Source: Streptomyces sp. KMM 9044
Lineage (GTDB): Bacteria > Actinomycetota > Actinomycetes > Streptomycetales > Streptomycetaceae
DNA: 64,000 nucleotides
Assembly: GCF_024701375.2 (NCBI RefSeq)
Contig: NZ_CP113910.1
Coordinates: 682,001-746,000, forward strand
Direction: 5' to 3'
The position numbers were made by a program, and so were the translations under genes. Under the pieces are notes generated by a model. That model was given only the letters and a program-made list of their open reading frames with translations, did not search any database and was not told the origin of the DNA. This document shows, one piece after another, positions 50,785 through 62,446 of this stretch. Within the stretch, counting starts at the first letter, position 1. Every line of letters begins with the position of its first letter.

Positions 50785-53700
50785 ATGGCATTTGGCATAG
50801 GCACATCAAGGCGCAGACGGAACGGCACCAGACGCGTCGGCATCCGATCGGTAGTGACGGGAGTATCCACGTCACTGCTCATAGCTGGTGGCTGGACTCC
50901 CCTCGCACAGGCTGCTGACGGCGAAGGGCTCGGCCGGCCTGACCTCCCGAAACCGCGCGTCAGCAAGGTTCGCGAGGTTACGGAACTCGGGGCGGCCAAG
51001 GCTCACGACAAGGTGGTTCAGGACAACAAGACGAATGCCGAGCAGGCGGCACGCGCCAAGAATGAGCAGCAGGCCATTTGGCCCGGGCCGGGTACAGCCA
51101 CGGTCGCGTTGACGGGCGGCGAGGCCTCGGCTGCCCCAGGCGGCCTCCCGATCAGCCTGTCCCTCGAGGGGAAGACCGCTCTGCCGGGGGGCGCCAGCGC
51201 ACAGTTGTCGATCAGCAGTCGCAAAGACGCGCTGGCGGCCGGGGTGAATGGTGTGCTGTTCAGCGCCAAAACCAATGCCACGGGACGTGTGCAGCTTTCG
51301 GTCGACTACGAGAAATTGGCCGGTGTCATCGGGGGTGGCTGGTCCCAGAGATTGCGTCTGGTACAGCTGCCCGTCTGTGCGCTGACGACACCGGGTGAAG
51401 CCGCTTGCCGCAAGCAGACCCGCCTGCGTTCGCAGAACGCCGTAGCCGAGCAGACCGTGACAGCCTCGGCGGTGTTGCAGGACAAGAAGGCCAGCAACAG
51501 GAAAAAGACAGCCGACGCCACCGGAACGGCTGTCTTCGCCCTGGCCGCGACCGACGTCGGCGAAGGACAAAATCCCCAAGGCAGCGGCGACTACTCGGCC
51601 ACTGCGCTGTCCGAGTCATCTACCTGGGAAGCGGGCAGCAGCTCCGGTTCCTTCAACTGGTCGTATGACTTCACGTCTCCGCCAGCTGCTGCCGGCCCCG
51701 CTCCCGAGCTCTCCCTGGCGTACAGTTCCAGCAGCGTGGACGGATACACAGCTGCGACAAACAACCAAGGCACTTCCGTGGGCGAAGGCTTTTCCTTCAC
51801 CGATTCCTACGTCGAACGCATGTACGTGGGCTGTGATGAAGACGGCCACGATGGCGTTCACGATCAATGCTGGAAGTACGACAACGCCAAACTCGTCCTC
51901 AACGGCAAGGCATCCGTCCTCGTCAAAGACAAGGCCTCCGGCCAGTGGCGGCTGCAGGACGACGACGGCTCTCGCGTAGTCCGTACGACCGGAGCTGCCA
52001 ACGGTGACGACAACGGTGAATACTGGACCGTCACCACGGGCGAGGGAACGAAGTACGTCTTCGGCCTGAACAAACTCGATGGTGCAGGTGACCAACGCAC
52101 CAACTCCACTTGGACGGTGCCGGTCTTCGGCGACGACTCCGGTGAACCGGGCTACAGCAAGGGAGACGTCTTCGCAGACCGGTCAGCGAAGCAGGCATGG
52201 CGGTGGAACCTCGACTACGTCGAAGACACCTCCGGCAATGCCGCCACCTACTGGTACGCGAAAGAAGAAAACTACTACAAGAAAAACAAGGAAGAGGCCG
52301 CAAATGCAGCCTATGATCGCGGTGGTTACCTAAAGGAGATCAAGTACGGTCAGCGCAAAGGCACGCTTTTCGCAGAGGAAGCTGACGCCAAGATTACGTT
52401 CGGCTACGCCGAACGTTGCACAGTCTCCGACTGCGACGAGTTGACCAAGGACACTGCTGACAATTGGCCGGATGTCCCATTCGATGCCATCTGTACCAGC
52501 GGGGACAAGGGATGCCTGGCTGTTGGTCCTTCGTACTTCTCCCGTAAGCGCCTCACCAAGATCAATACATATTCCTGGTCGACTGCGACGAGCGCCTACG
52601 ACGCCGTGGACACATGGGAGTTGGAGCAGCGATACCTGGACGGCGGTGACATCGGTGACACCTCTGACCATGTCCTGACGCTCCAGTCGATCAAACGCAC
52701 CGGCAAGGCCGGCACCGCCATCGACATGGACCCGGTCTCGTTCACATATCAGATGAGGCCCAACCGAGTCGATGCCACTGATGACATCCTTCCCCTCACA
52801 CGGCCTCGCTTGTCGACCATCACGTCGGAGACGGGCGCGATCACAACCGTGACCATGTCCAGTCCCGAGTGCGTGCGCAGCCAGGTGACTGGAGCGTCTG
52901 AGGACTCCAATACTCGCAACTGCTTCCCGCAGTACTGGCACATCAACGGGGCCGAGGACGCCTCCGTCGACTGGTTCCACAAGTACCGAGTCCTCGCTGT
53001 GTCGATATCTGACCCGGCCGGCCAGAACGACGCGGTCGAGCATGAATACGTCTACAGCGGTGCTGCCTGGAACTACAGCGATGACCCACTCATCACTAAG
53101 GGCGAGCGCACCTGGTCCGACTGGCGCGGGTACCGACAGGTCACCTCCTACACCGGAGCGAAAGGGACCACGCGCTCCAAGACGATCTCCCTCTACATGC
53201 AGGGAATGGACGGGGACCAGCAAAAGGACGGAAGCGCCCGCTCCGTCAGCGTCGTCCCGCTGTCCTCGCCCAGCCTCGGACTGGCCACGCTCAAGGACAG
53301 CGACCAGTACGCCGGGCACCTCCGGGAACAAGTCACCTACGATGGCGCCACAGCCGTGAAGGCCACCTCCAGCGAACCCTGGTCCTCAGAGACCGCTAGA
53401 CAGGACACCCCTGACGCTGCGGATCACGTAGCCCGGTTCGTGCGCACCCACAAGGAGACCACTCATACCTACCTGACGGCGCCCGAGCTCTGGCGATCCC
53501 GCACCATCGAGAACAAGTACGACAGCCACGGCATGATCTATGAGTCCGAGGACCGCGGAGACGATGCAAAGGCCGGAGACGAGACGTGCACGCGGACCTG
53601 GTACGCGCGCAATGCGGATGCTGGCCTGATCAGCCTGACCTCACGCAAACGGGCGGTGGGCCGGAACTGCGCCGTCCCCGACTCAGAACTCAACCTGCCG

Positions 53701-56700
53701 ACGAGCACTGGCGATCGGGGGGACATCCTTTCCGACGAAGCCACTGCCTACGATGGCGTTAACTGGTCGGCCACAATGAAGCCGGCCAAGGGTCTCAAGA
53801 CCTGGAGCGGTCGTGCCAAGAGCTACAGCGCCACGGGGCCCAGCTGGCAGACCATTGAAACCACCACCTACGACGCCCTGGGACGCGCCATCCTTGTTAC
53901 CGATGCTGCGGGCAACGAGACCGGGACGACGTACACGCCTCCAGCGGCTGGTCCCCTGACCAAGAAGGTGGTCACCAACCCTCTGCAGCACACAGCCACC
54001 ACTATCATCGATCCGCGGCGGGGCCTGAACCTGCGGACTCTAGACGCGAACCTGAAGAAGACCGAGTTCGCCTACGACGCGCTTGGCCGGTTGACCGACG
54101 TATGGCAGCCCAACCGCAGCAGAGCAGCCGGCTACAGCCCCAACCAGAAATTCGACTATGGTCTCAGCTCCACCAAGCAGTCCTGGGTGTCCACCTCGAC
54201 CCTGAAATCGGACGGGGAAACGTACAACACCACCTACACGATCTACGACTCTCTCCTACGCAAGCTACAGGAACAGTCACCCAGCCCGCTGGGCGGGCGA
54301 GTGCTCACCGACACCCGCTACGACTCACGGGGCCTGGCCTACGAGAAGTACGAAGAAATCTTCGATAGCGCTTCGACACCCAAGTCGGTCTACACCCGAG
54401 CTGAATACGGTGAGGCTCCCAAACAGACTGAGACGGTCTACGACGGTGCTGAACGGAAGACGTCCAGCACCCTGTACGTGTACGGAGTGAAGAAGTGGAG
54501 TACCTCGACTTCTTACACAGGTGACTCCACAGCAGAATCAGCCCTGCCAGGAGGAAGCGGTACCCGCACCATTATCGACGCCCGTGGTCGAGAGACCGAG
54601 CAGCGACGGTACGCCGGCCATCAGACCGCTGATGCGCAGTACGGCAGCGGTGTCGGGACCGCTCACAGCTCAACCAAAACTCAGTTCACCCTGGACGACA
54701 AGGAACGCTCCGTCATAGGGCCAGACGGCGCTACATGGACGTACGGGTTTGATCTCTTCGGCCGTCAGACTAGCGTCTCCGACCCTGACAAGGGGAAGGC
54801 GACCATGTCCTACGACGTCCTGGACCAGCTCATCAAGAGCACCGACGCCCGCGGCAAGACAATCGTTACGAGCTATGACAAGATCGGACGGGTTACCGGC
54901 ACCTGGGACGGCATCCGGGATGACGCCCACCAGTTGACCGCCCGCACCTATGACAGCGTGCGCAAGGGCCAGCCAACGTCGAACACCCGTTATGTCGGCG
55001 GCAAGAACGGTGGAGCCTATACGAAGTGGGTTACGGCCTAAGACAGTCTCGACCGGCCGACCGCCACCAAGCTCACGCTGCCGACCAACGACCCCCTGGT
55101 CGCCGCCGGTGGAGCCAGGACTATTGAGCTGTCCAGCTCCTACCGCCTCGACGGCACGCTGGGCACCAACGAGGAACCCGCCCTCGGCGGGCTCCCCTCA
55201 GAGGTCATCGAGTACGGCTACACCACGCTCGGCCAGGTAAAGACCATCACGGGCGCGACCGGATACCTCCTGGACGCCGACTACTCAGCGCTCGGCCGTG
55301 CCCAGCAGTATGTGCTGGGCACCGCCGATACTGAGGAGCACAAGAAGGTCTACGTCACCAATACTTTCGAAGAGGGCACCGGCCGCCTGACTCGCAGCCA
55401 TGTCACGGACCAGACCCACCCGTACATGCTGATGGACCTCAACTACACCTTCGACCAGGCCGGCAACATAGTCGCCATTGCCGACTCCGCGACTCTTGGT
55501 GGAACCAGCGCAGCTGAGACTCAATGCTTCACCTACGACGGCTACCGCCAGCTCACCCAGGCATGGACCCCCGCTTCGCAGAACTGCTCGGACGCGCCCA
55601 GCACGTCAAAGCTGTCAGGTCCGGCCCCGTACTGGACCGGCTACACATACAACAAGTCCGGCCAGCGCACCGCCGAGACGCAGCATTCATCGGCGAAGAC
55701 CACCACAACCACCTACTGCTACACGGAAGGCCGACCCCACACACTCGCGGGCACCAGCACGAGCGACAGCTGCACCGCGCTGAACGCCACGTACCAGTAC
55801 GACACCACGGGGAACACCACGAGACGGCCAGGGGCCAACGACCAACAGAGCCTCATCTGGAACTCGGAAGGCAAGCTCGCCGAACTCACCGAAGGAACCA
55901 AGAAGACTAGCTACCTCTACGATGCCGACGGCACACTGCTGATCCGCAGCACAGCCGAAGGCGAACGAATCCTCTACACAGGGAACACCGAACTCCATCT
56001 CAGGCCAGATGGGACTACCTGGGCCCAAAGAGCCTACAAGTCCGGCAGCCTGAGCGTTGCAGTGCGCACCAATGAAAGCGGCAGCAATAAGCTCACGTAC
56101 CTCGCCGGCGATCACCAAGGGACCCAGAACCTGGCCATTACTGCAGATAGTAAGCAGAGCATTACAAAGCGCCGTAGCACCCCATTTGGAGCCGATCGCG
56201 GCGGAACAAGCGGTGGCACCTGGCCGAATGACAAGGGGTTCCTCGGTAAGACCAAGGACACCGCCACCGGCCTCACGCACCTCGATTCCCGCGAATACGA
56301 TCCCAAAATCGGTCAGTTCATCAGCGTCGACCCACTGGTGGATGCGAAAGAGCCTCATCATCTGAACGGGTACGCCTACTCCGAGAACAACCCCGTCACC
56401 TACGCCGACCCCACCGGACTGCGCAAGGCCGACTGTGACGGCGGCTGGAACGAGTGTGGCCCCGGCCCGGGCATCGGCGGTGGCGGAGGAAATAGCGGCG
56501 GAAAAAACAAGGGCAACGGTAACAGCAGCAGTGGCGGCGGATCAGGCGTGATTTATGGTCCACCCACTTGTGGTATCCACTGCGGTGTGCCCGTCTACGG
56601 CCCGCCGAGCTGCGGCGTTCCGCCACTCGCCGCCTGTGGTGGCCCAGTCTATGGACCGCCCTCCCAGCCGCCACTCCTTATGGGTCCTGACCCCGCACCC

Positions 56701-57270
56701 ATCCTGTCTTTCTCGGCGAACTGCGGAATCGAGTCGGACTGGAACTTTGCCTGCAATGCGGGCAACGGACTCGTAACCTCGGGAACCTACCTTCAGGAAG
56801 GTTTCAACCGATCCAGTCAGCTAATATCTCAGTCGGCCAGAGACATGCGGAGTCACCCTGACCCAACGGTCCGTAGCCAAGCAGGGAAGAACTTGCGCTC
56901 GCTGCAGACACACCCGGGTCTTCAACGCATCGGCAGCATAGGACGAAACCCGACGGTGCAAGCCATTGGCAGCAAGGTATTGCTACCCGTCGGTATCGGC
57001 TTTACAGCTTGGTCAAACTACAACAGCACTGGCGGCGACATTGCCTTGACAGCAGCCGAGACCGCGGTCGACACCGCTGTGGTGATCGGTGCTACCAAGG
57101 CAGGAGCTACCTTGGGTGCGACCATCGGCACAGCATTTGGCCCTGGGGGAACTGTCGTCGGTGCCGCCATCGGGGGGGCAGGGGGAGCTGTAGCCGGCAT
57201 CCTTATGACTGGCCCAGTGAACAACGCCATGTCGAAGGGATGGAAGAGCGTCAAGGGCTGGTTCGACTGA
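50785..57270 (+). pseudogene. Giant RHS/YD-repeat polymorphic toxin with a premature TAA
   Basis: The reading frame from ATG 50785 (MAFGIGTSRRRRNGTRRVGI, then a signal helix ending PLAQA) runs 2161 codons to 57270, except for a TAA at 55039-55041. The same frame continues without break as DSLDRPTATKLTLPTNDPLV, so one nonsense change of a probable Tyr codon (KWVTA-Y-DSLDRP) splits it. The protein has an N-terminal secretion part, a SpvB-like region (GSFNWSYDFTSPPAAAGPAP), many YD/RHS repeats (TTYDALGRAILVTDAAGNET) and the RHS-core end signature DSREYDPKIGQFISVDPLVD to DPTGL near residue 1880. The last 280 residues are a variable toxin tip. As sequenced, the tip is separated from the export signal unless the stop is read through. 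Confidence 0.85.
56427..57270 (+). other. RHS C-terminal tip with glycine-zipper membrane segment (putative pore-forming toxin)
   Basis: After the RHS core end (DPTGL) comes a Gly/Ser/Asn linker, a Cys-Gly-Pro-rich stretch with repeated YGPPxC units, a helical region (QLISQSARDMRSHPDPTVRS, GKNLRSLQTHPGLQRIGSIG) and a C-terminal block of Gly/Ala-rich hydrophobic helices (AVVIGATKAGATLGATIGTA, VVGAAIGGAGGAVAGILMTG) ending GWKSVKGWFD. The small-residue spacing is a glycine-zipper pattern seen in membrane-inserting toxins. No nuclease or deaminase catalytic motif is visible. The pore-forming role is inferred. Confidence 0.5.
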
Positions 57271-57317
57271 TGAAATAGTCCTGTCACAACCTCGAGTGGA
57301 TGCGGCAGCTCCTGTTC

Positions 57318-58791
57318 CAGGGCCCCGGCGAGTGCCTGGATCGTCCGGTTTGATCATGTGATGCCGTAGAGGGCGAGGGCGAGGGCGAGGGCGCGGGGGC
57401 GTTCGGTGTGGGCTCGTCGTCCGGCGGCGGTGTTGATGTAACCCGCGAGCTTGAGTGTGCTGCGGATCAGGTCGCGGAGGGCTGCGAGTACGGCGGGCGT
57501 GTTGTGGGTCCTGACCTGAGACTTGTCCTCGTTGAAGGTGACATCTCGGCACCAGTGGACGGTGTTCTCCACGGTCCAGTGCCCGCGAGCCCAGGACGCG
57601 ATCTCGGCGGCGTTCGCCTCCTCGGCGGGCAGGTCGGTGATCGCGTAGACGGTCTCGCTGGACCACTTCTTCGCCCCTGTAGAGGCGGCGTCTGCGCTGG
57701 ATGCGCAGGACCTGGGCCGCGTGCGGGAAGAGCAGGCCGTCGACGGTGACGACCTGCACGAGCCGCTGCTCGTGTCGGCCGTGGCCCCGGGCGTCGTCAC
57801 GGTGGATCACGGGGATCTTCTTCCAGGGCAGGGAGTGGAGCTGACGGGCTTGTGCGCGTTGGTTGTTCTTGATGGTCAGCAGGTAGTGAGCGCCGCGTTC
57901 GTGCAGGTAGGTGGCGTGGTCGCGTGGGGCATGGAGTGCATCGGCGGTGACGATCGTCCCCGCGAGATCTGCGTCGTCGATTCCGTCGAGGAGGGGTGCG
58001 AACTCGGGGATTTCGTTGGTCTTCGCGCCGATCTCGCGGGAGGCGAGCGTGACGCCGTCGCCGTGGCGGACGGCGGACAGGACGAAGACCCGGCTGCCGT
58101 CCGGGCGGCGGGCGCCGCGCAGGCACTTGCCGTCCACCGCGATCGCCCGCCGCCGGATGCGTATCGGGTCGGCGTGGGCGGCTGTCCGGTGGGCCCGGCG
58201 CTGTTCGCGCTCGGTGCCGCCGTCGGGCATGACCGGTTCCGGCCGGCGGGGCTGTGCGGACAGCAGGGGCCGAAGGTAGTCGTAGGCCGCCGCACAGATC
58301 TCACCTGGATCCAGGCGTCCCAGGACGCTGCGCAGGGTCTTCTCGCTCGGCACCCGGTAGCGGCCGAGGAGCGGGTGGTAGGGCAGGCCGAAGGCGGCCA
58401 GTTCCTCCGGCGTCGCGCGTCGGCACCACTCCGCCGCCGCGGTGATCGAGTCGTGTCCGGACGGGGTCATAGCGCAGACCATCAGGGCCAGCAGCGAGGA
58501 GAGCCGGTACCGCACCCCGCAAGCCCCTCTCGGATCGGTGACCGACTCGAACTCGGTCACCAGGCAGCGGACTTGATCCTTGGCGGCCCCCTCGCCGAGG
58601 GCTTCCAGGCGGGGCACCGCGCAAGCGGGGGCAGCGACAGGGGATGATGGAGGAACGAACACGGCACCTTCGTGGATCTTGAAGCGTAGAGAACTCCATG
58701 ATCCACGGGTGCCGTGTTCACCTGCTTCCGGGACCCATCACCGAGATCAACATTCCAGAACGGGATGATCCAGGCACTCGCCGGGGCCCTG
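57318..58791 (-). mobile_element. ISAs1-family element, copy 1 (1474 bp)
   Basis: Terminal inverted repeats CAGGGCCCCGGCGAGTGCCT at both ends, and the 9-bp direct duplication CTCCTGTTC outside (57309-57317 and 58792-58800). It lies between the RHS stop (57270) and the membrane-protein gene (58867). Removing it and one duplication leaves the two genes about 113 bp apart. Confidence 0.92.
57354..58662 (-). pseudogene. ISAs1-family transposase, copy 1, frame-broken
   Basis: From ATG 58662 (MFVPPSSPVAAPACAVPRLE) the protein shows ISAs1 features: RYRLSSLLALMVCAMTPSGH, AIAVDGKCLRGARRPDGSRV with a catalytic Asp, AGTIVTADALHAPRDHATYL with a second Asp, and HYLLTIKNNQRAQARQLH. Near 57676-57690 the frame must change to continue as GAKKWSSETVYAITDLPAEE and ASWARGHWTVENTVHWCRDV with the catalytic Glu, ending at 57354. 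The other copy (59739-61051) breaks at the same point, so the change predates duplication or reflects translational frameshifting. Without a frameshift this copy lacks the Glu domain. Confidence 0.8.
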
Positions 58792-58866
58792 CTCCTGTTC
58801 CGCTGCCGCATCCACCCAGTACGCTGTCTTCATGCAGCAAAGGATGCAGGGGCGAAAGGTTCCGAA

Positions 58867-59265
58867 ATGGGATACATACTGGGGGTTTCCTTCTTTTTCT
58901 GCAGTGCCGCCTTCATGTCCTGGAAAGCGCGCCAACTTTGGCGGGACCCCCACCAGGTTTCGTTCTTCATGACTACGTTCACCTTCCTCCCTTTTGGTGA
59001 AGAAGTGAAACGTGGCGAAGTTCGCTCGATTGGCCTGACGGCTGCCTCGCTTTGGGGCATTATGCTTCTGCTTCTCACCGCTTGGGTCGATGAAAGCAGT
59101 ATGTGGAATGGGGTAATTTTCCTGCTCTCCACATGCGTCATCCTGCTCAGCTTGACGCTTGAGATGCTTGTCATTCTATTCAACCAACCGAAATTTATTG
59201 TTCCTCCGCACATGCGCTCCGAGCTAGGGATCCTTGCAAATAATCGGACGCGCCGAAAAAGGTGA
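58867..59265 (+). CDS. Small three-helix membrane protein, candidate immunity protein for the RHS tip
   Basis: This 132-residue protein starts at ATG 58867 with a GAAAGG-type site. It has three predicted membrane helices: YILGVSFFFCSAAFMSW, IGLTAASLWGIMLLLLTAWV and VIFLLSTCVILLSLTLEMLV, with a cytosolic-type loop RQLWRDPHQVSFF between the first two and a basic C-terminus. Its codon use is clearly less G/C-biased at third positions than its neighbours, typical of horizontally acquired toxin-immunity pairs. Before ISAs1 inserted it lay about 113 bp after the RHS gene, the standard place for an immunity gene. An integral-membrane immunity protein fits a membrane-inserting toxin tip. I recognise no named family. 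Confidence 0.6.
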   Translation: MGYILGVSFFFCSAAFMSWKARQLWRDPHQVSFFMTTFTFLPFGEEVKRGEVRSIGLTAASLWGIMLLLLTAWVDESSMWNGVIFLLSTCVILLSLTLEMLVILFNQPKFIVPPHMRSELGILANNRTRRKR

Positions 59266-59609
59266 CAAGGCGACGAGGATGACCACGGTCAGCGAGGTAA
59301 AGTAGCACCGGAAAGCGGGTGCCGAAGATGAGGACACCTCGCCCTGATCAACCGGGCCGATGATCGGCGAAGACAGGGGTCGACTGACCTATTTCCCATG
59401 CGTTGGAGCATGGCCGAGAAGACGTCGGCCTACGCGTCGACCGTGGCGGAATCCATGAGGTTGGTCTGCCTCGATGGATGGCTTTCTGGCGATCGGCAGC
59501 AAGCCGCAGAAACTACCGGAAGAGGCGGTTACGTCCGAACTCGGGGCCTGCCCGTTGATCGGGCTGGCTCCAGCAAGTCGACGACGGACAGTCCCGTCTC
59601 CCCATCGAC
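59266..59609. other. Intergenic region between the membrane-protein gene and ISAs1 copy 2
   Basis: 344 bp. I see no recognisable gene, strong hairpin or tandem repeat. Minus-strand reading frames give fragments only. Confidence 0.5.
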
Positions 59610-61087
59610 CAGGGCCCCGGCGAGTGTCGGGAACATCCTGTTCTGGGGTGTTGATTTGGAGGGTGGGCCCGGGAAGCAGGTGAACACGGCACCTGTGGAT
59701 CATGGAGTTCTCTCCGCTTCAAGATCCACGAAGGTGCCGTGTTCGTTCCTCCATCATCCCCTGTCGCTGCCCCCGCTTGCGCGGTGCCCCGCCTGGAAGC
59801 CCTCGGCGAGGGAGCCGCCAAGGACCAAGTCCGTGACCTGATCGTCGAGTTCGAGTCGGTCACCGATCCGAGAGGGGCGCGGGGTGCGCTACCGGCTCTC
59901 CTCGCTGCTGGCCCTGATGGTCTGCGCTATGACCCCGTCCGGACACGACTCGATCACCGCGGCGGCGAAGTGGTGCCGACGCGCGACGCCGGAGGAACTG
60001 GCCGCCTTCGGCCTGCCCTACCATCCGCTCCTCGGCCGCTACCGGGTGCCGAGCGAGAAGACTCTGCCCAGTGTCCTGGGACGCCTGGATCCCGGCGAGA
60101 TCAGCGCGGCGGCCTATGGCTACCTTCGGCCCCTGCTGTCCCCACGGCCCCGCCGGCCGGAACCGGTCATGCCCGACGGCGGCACCGAGCGTGAACAGCG
60201 CCGGGCCCACCGGACAGCCGCCCACGCCGATCCGGTACGCATCCGGCGGCGGGCGATCGCGGTGGACGGCAAGTGCCTGCGCGGCGCCCGCCGCCCGGAC
60301 GGCAGCCGGGTCTTCGTCCTGTCCGCCGTCCGCCACGGCGACGGCGTCACGCCCGCCTCCCGCGAGATCGGCGCGAAGACCAACGAAATCCCCGAGTTCG
60401 CACCCCTCCTCGACGGAATCAACGACGCAGATCTCGCGGGGACGATCGTCACCGCCGATGCACTCCATGCCCCACGCGACCACGCCACCTACCTGCACGA
60501 ACGCGGCGCGCACTACCTGCTGACCATCAAGAACAACCAACGCGCACAAGCCCGTCAGCTCCACGCCCTGCCCTGGAAGAAGATCCCCGTGATCCACCGT
60601 GACGACGCCCGGGGCCACGGCCGACACGAGCAGCGGCTCGTGCAGGTCGTCACCGTCGACGGCCTGCTCTTCCCCCACGCGGCCCAGGTCCTGCGCATCC
60701 AGCGCAGACGCCGCCTCTACAGGGGCGAAGAAGTGGTCCAGCGAGACCGTCCACGCGATCACCGACCTGCCCGCCGAGGAAGCGAACGCCGCCGAGATCG
60801 CGTCCTGGGCTCGCGGGCACTGGACCGCGGAAAACACCGTCCACTGGTGCCGCGATGCCACCTTCAACGAGGACAAGTCCCAGGTCAGGACCCACAACAC
60901 GCCCGCCGTACTCGCAGCCCTCCGCGACCTGATCCGCAGCACACTCAAGCTCGCGGGTTACATCAACACCGCCGCCGGACGACGAGCCCACACCGAACGC
61001 CCCCGCGCCCGCGCCCTCGCCCTCGCCCTCGCCCTCTACGGCATCACATGATCAAACCGGACGATCCAGGCACTCGCCGGGGCCCTG
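59610..61087 (+). mobile_element. ISAs1-family element, copy 2 (about 1478 bp)
   Basis: Terminal repeats CAGGGCCCCGGCGAGTG at the left and its reverse complement at the right, as in copy 1 but in the opposite orientation. No direct duplication is seen outside. Its right end cuts into a Mu-type transposase gene. The missing duplication suggests a later rearrangement between ISAs1 copies. Confidence 0.88.
59739..61051 (+). pseudogene. ISAs1-family transposase, copy 2, frame-broken
   Basis: Nearly the same protein as copy 1: ATG 59739, RYRLSSLLALMVCAMTPSGH, RAIAVDGKCLRGARRPDGSR and ALHAPRDHATYLHERGAHYL. The N-terminal segment before RYRLSS needs an additional one-base correction near 59880, a defect not seen in copy 1. 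The shared break near 60719-60730 (LYRGEE versus GAKKWSSETVHAITDLPAEE) is also present. The final part ends NTAAGRRAHTERPRARALAL at 61051. The copy is therefore probably inactive. Confidence 0.78.
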
Positions 61088-62437
61088 GCCACGGAGCGAG
61101 GTAGTCGCGGCGGCGCCACCGCACACCGGACGTGCTGATCGTGTACGTACGACCGTCGTCCTCCAGGGCGAACGTCGCCAGCTGACCCGCGGACACATCC
61201 GTGAGTGGCGTCGCGTCGGCCTGCCACGCTTGGAGGGGGGTTTTCCCGTTCAGTACGGACGGCTGGTGGCGGGTGTTCCACCAGGTCACCCAGTCCAGCA
61301 GCAGTCCCACGAACGCCTCATACGTCAGGGGCGGGGCGTCGGGGTCGGCGAGATGGCCGCCGTTAAGTTTCTGGCGGCCGGTGTAGCGGGGAGTGAGGCG
61401 AGGAACATCTCCTCCACCGCGTCGTTCAGCGCCTCGATCGTGCCCTTCAAGTGCGGCGTGTAGGCGGGCAGGTCGGTCACGGGGACGGCGAGCGCGCCCA
61501 TCGCCGCAGTGACTGCCTGGCACAGGAACTCCTTGCCGCGGTCGACCCGGATCTGACCGGGCAGCCCGCCCACTGGCCCGAATGGCTCGGTGCGGGTGGT
61601 CGCGATACGCAAGGACGCCAGCACCGCGTCCCGGCTCGGCGCGTGCGCGGTGACCGCCACCCCGGTGATCGCTTTGGTGGCGCAGTCGATGAACCAGGTC
61701 ACCCACGGTGTGGCCAGCTCGCCCTCCACGTCGACCTCGACGGGCACGTGCTTGTGGTCGCCCTCCCACGCCGCGTTGCGGTGCGTCGCCGGCCGCTGCC
61801 CGAAGACGTCATGCGCGCGCCGCGCCGCTTCCCCGCTCTTGAGGCCGGCCCGTTCCCCGCGGGTCAGGTCGCGGCGGATCGCCCGGTGCAACGTGGAAAG
61901 CGAAGGTACCGGGGGCGCGTCTGGATTCTCGGCCGCCCGCTGCACCAGCTCGGCGTGGACCCGGGAGGCGTTACCGCCCCACAGCGCCAACAACCGCCGG
62001 ACCTCCGTGGTGACCGTGAAACGGGACGACTCCACCCGGGCGAGGCGGTGGTCCTCCCGGGCAGCGGCCAGCCACCGCCACACCGTCCGCTCCGACTTCC
62101 CCAACGCCTGCGCCACCAGACGCACATGCGCGGCGCTCAGCTCACCGCGCCCGTCGAGGTCCAGCAGCCGGGGAATCGCCGCCGCCCGGCCCGCCGCCGG
62201 CGGGAACACGGCATCCGGGCTGTCTTGCTGATGCTCGCCACGGCTTCCCGGCACACGCGGCCCCTCTCGCCGAGTACGGGACAGCACGGCCTTGCTGTCC
62301 TGGTCCCAGGTATCCCAGCCCTTCGGCACCCAACTGACCGGAATCGGCATACGACTGACAGCAACCATCGCCATCCGATACAGCCGGCCCGCCTGCGAGG
62401 CCGCACGGCAGCCCAACCCTCTCGATCCCGGAGGCAT
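61088..62437 (-). pseudogene. Mu/TniA-type transposase, frameshifted and truncated by ISAs1
   Basis: The minus strand encodes an N-terminal helix-turn-helix (LVAQALGKSERTVWRWLAAA) and an rve integrase core: VTWFIDCATKAITGVAVTAH with Asp, GQIRVDRGKEFLCQAVTAAM with Asp, and LKGTIEALNDAVEEMFLASL with Glu. A Mu-C-like domain follows (RYTGRQKLNGGHLADPDAPP, LLLDWVTWWNTRHQPSVLNG). The last two parts are in different frames: adding one C to a C4 run near 61388-61391 gives MFLASLPRYTGRQKL. ISAs1 copy 2 replaces the C-terminus after RRRDYLAPW. The start is uncertain; ATG 62437 is the furthest in frame. An AAA-type partner gene expected downstream is absent. Confidence 0.75.
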
Positions 62438-62446
62438 GACGGCTTC

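Noticed and set aside
46977..57270. LamG and RHS genes as parts of a contractile or type VI secretion system
   Set aside because: No sheath, tube or baseplate genes are present. Both proteins have their own signal peptides, as in WapA-like secreted toxins.
59266..59609. Possible small gene in the region between the membrane protein and ISAs1 copy 2
   Set aside because: Reading frames are short and lack a ribosome binding site or recognisable protein features; it is probably transposition debris.
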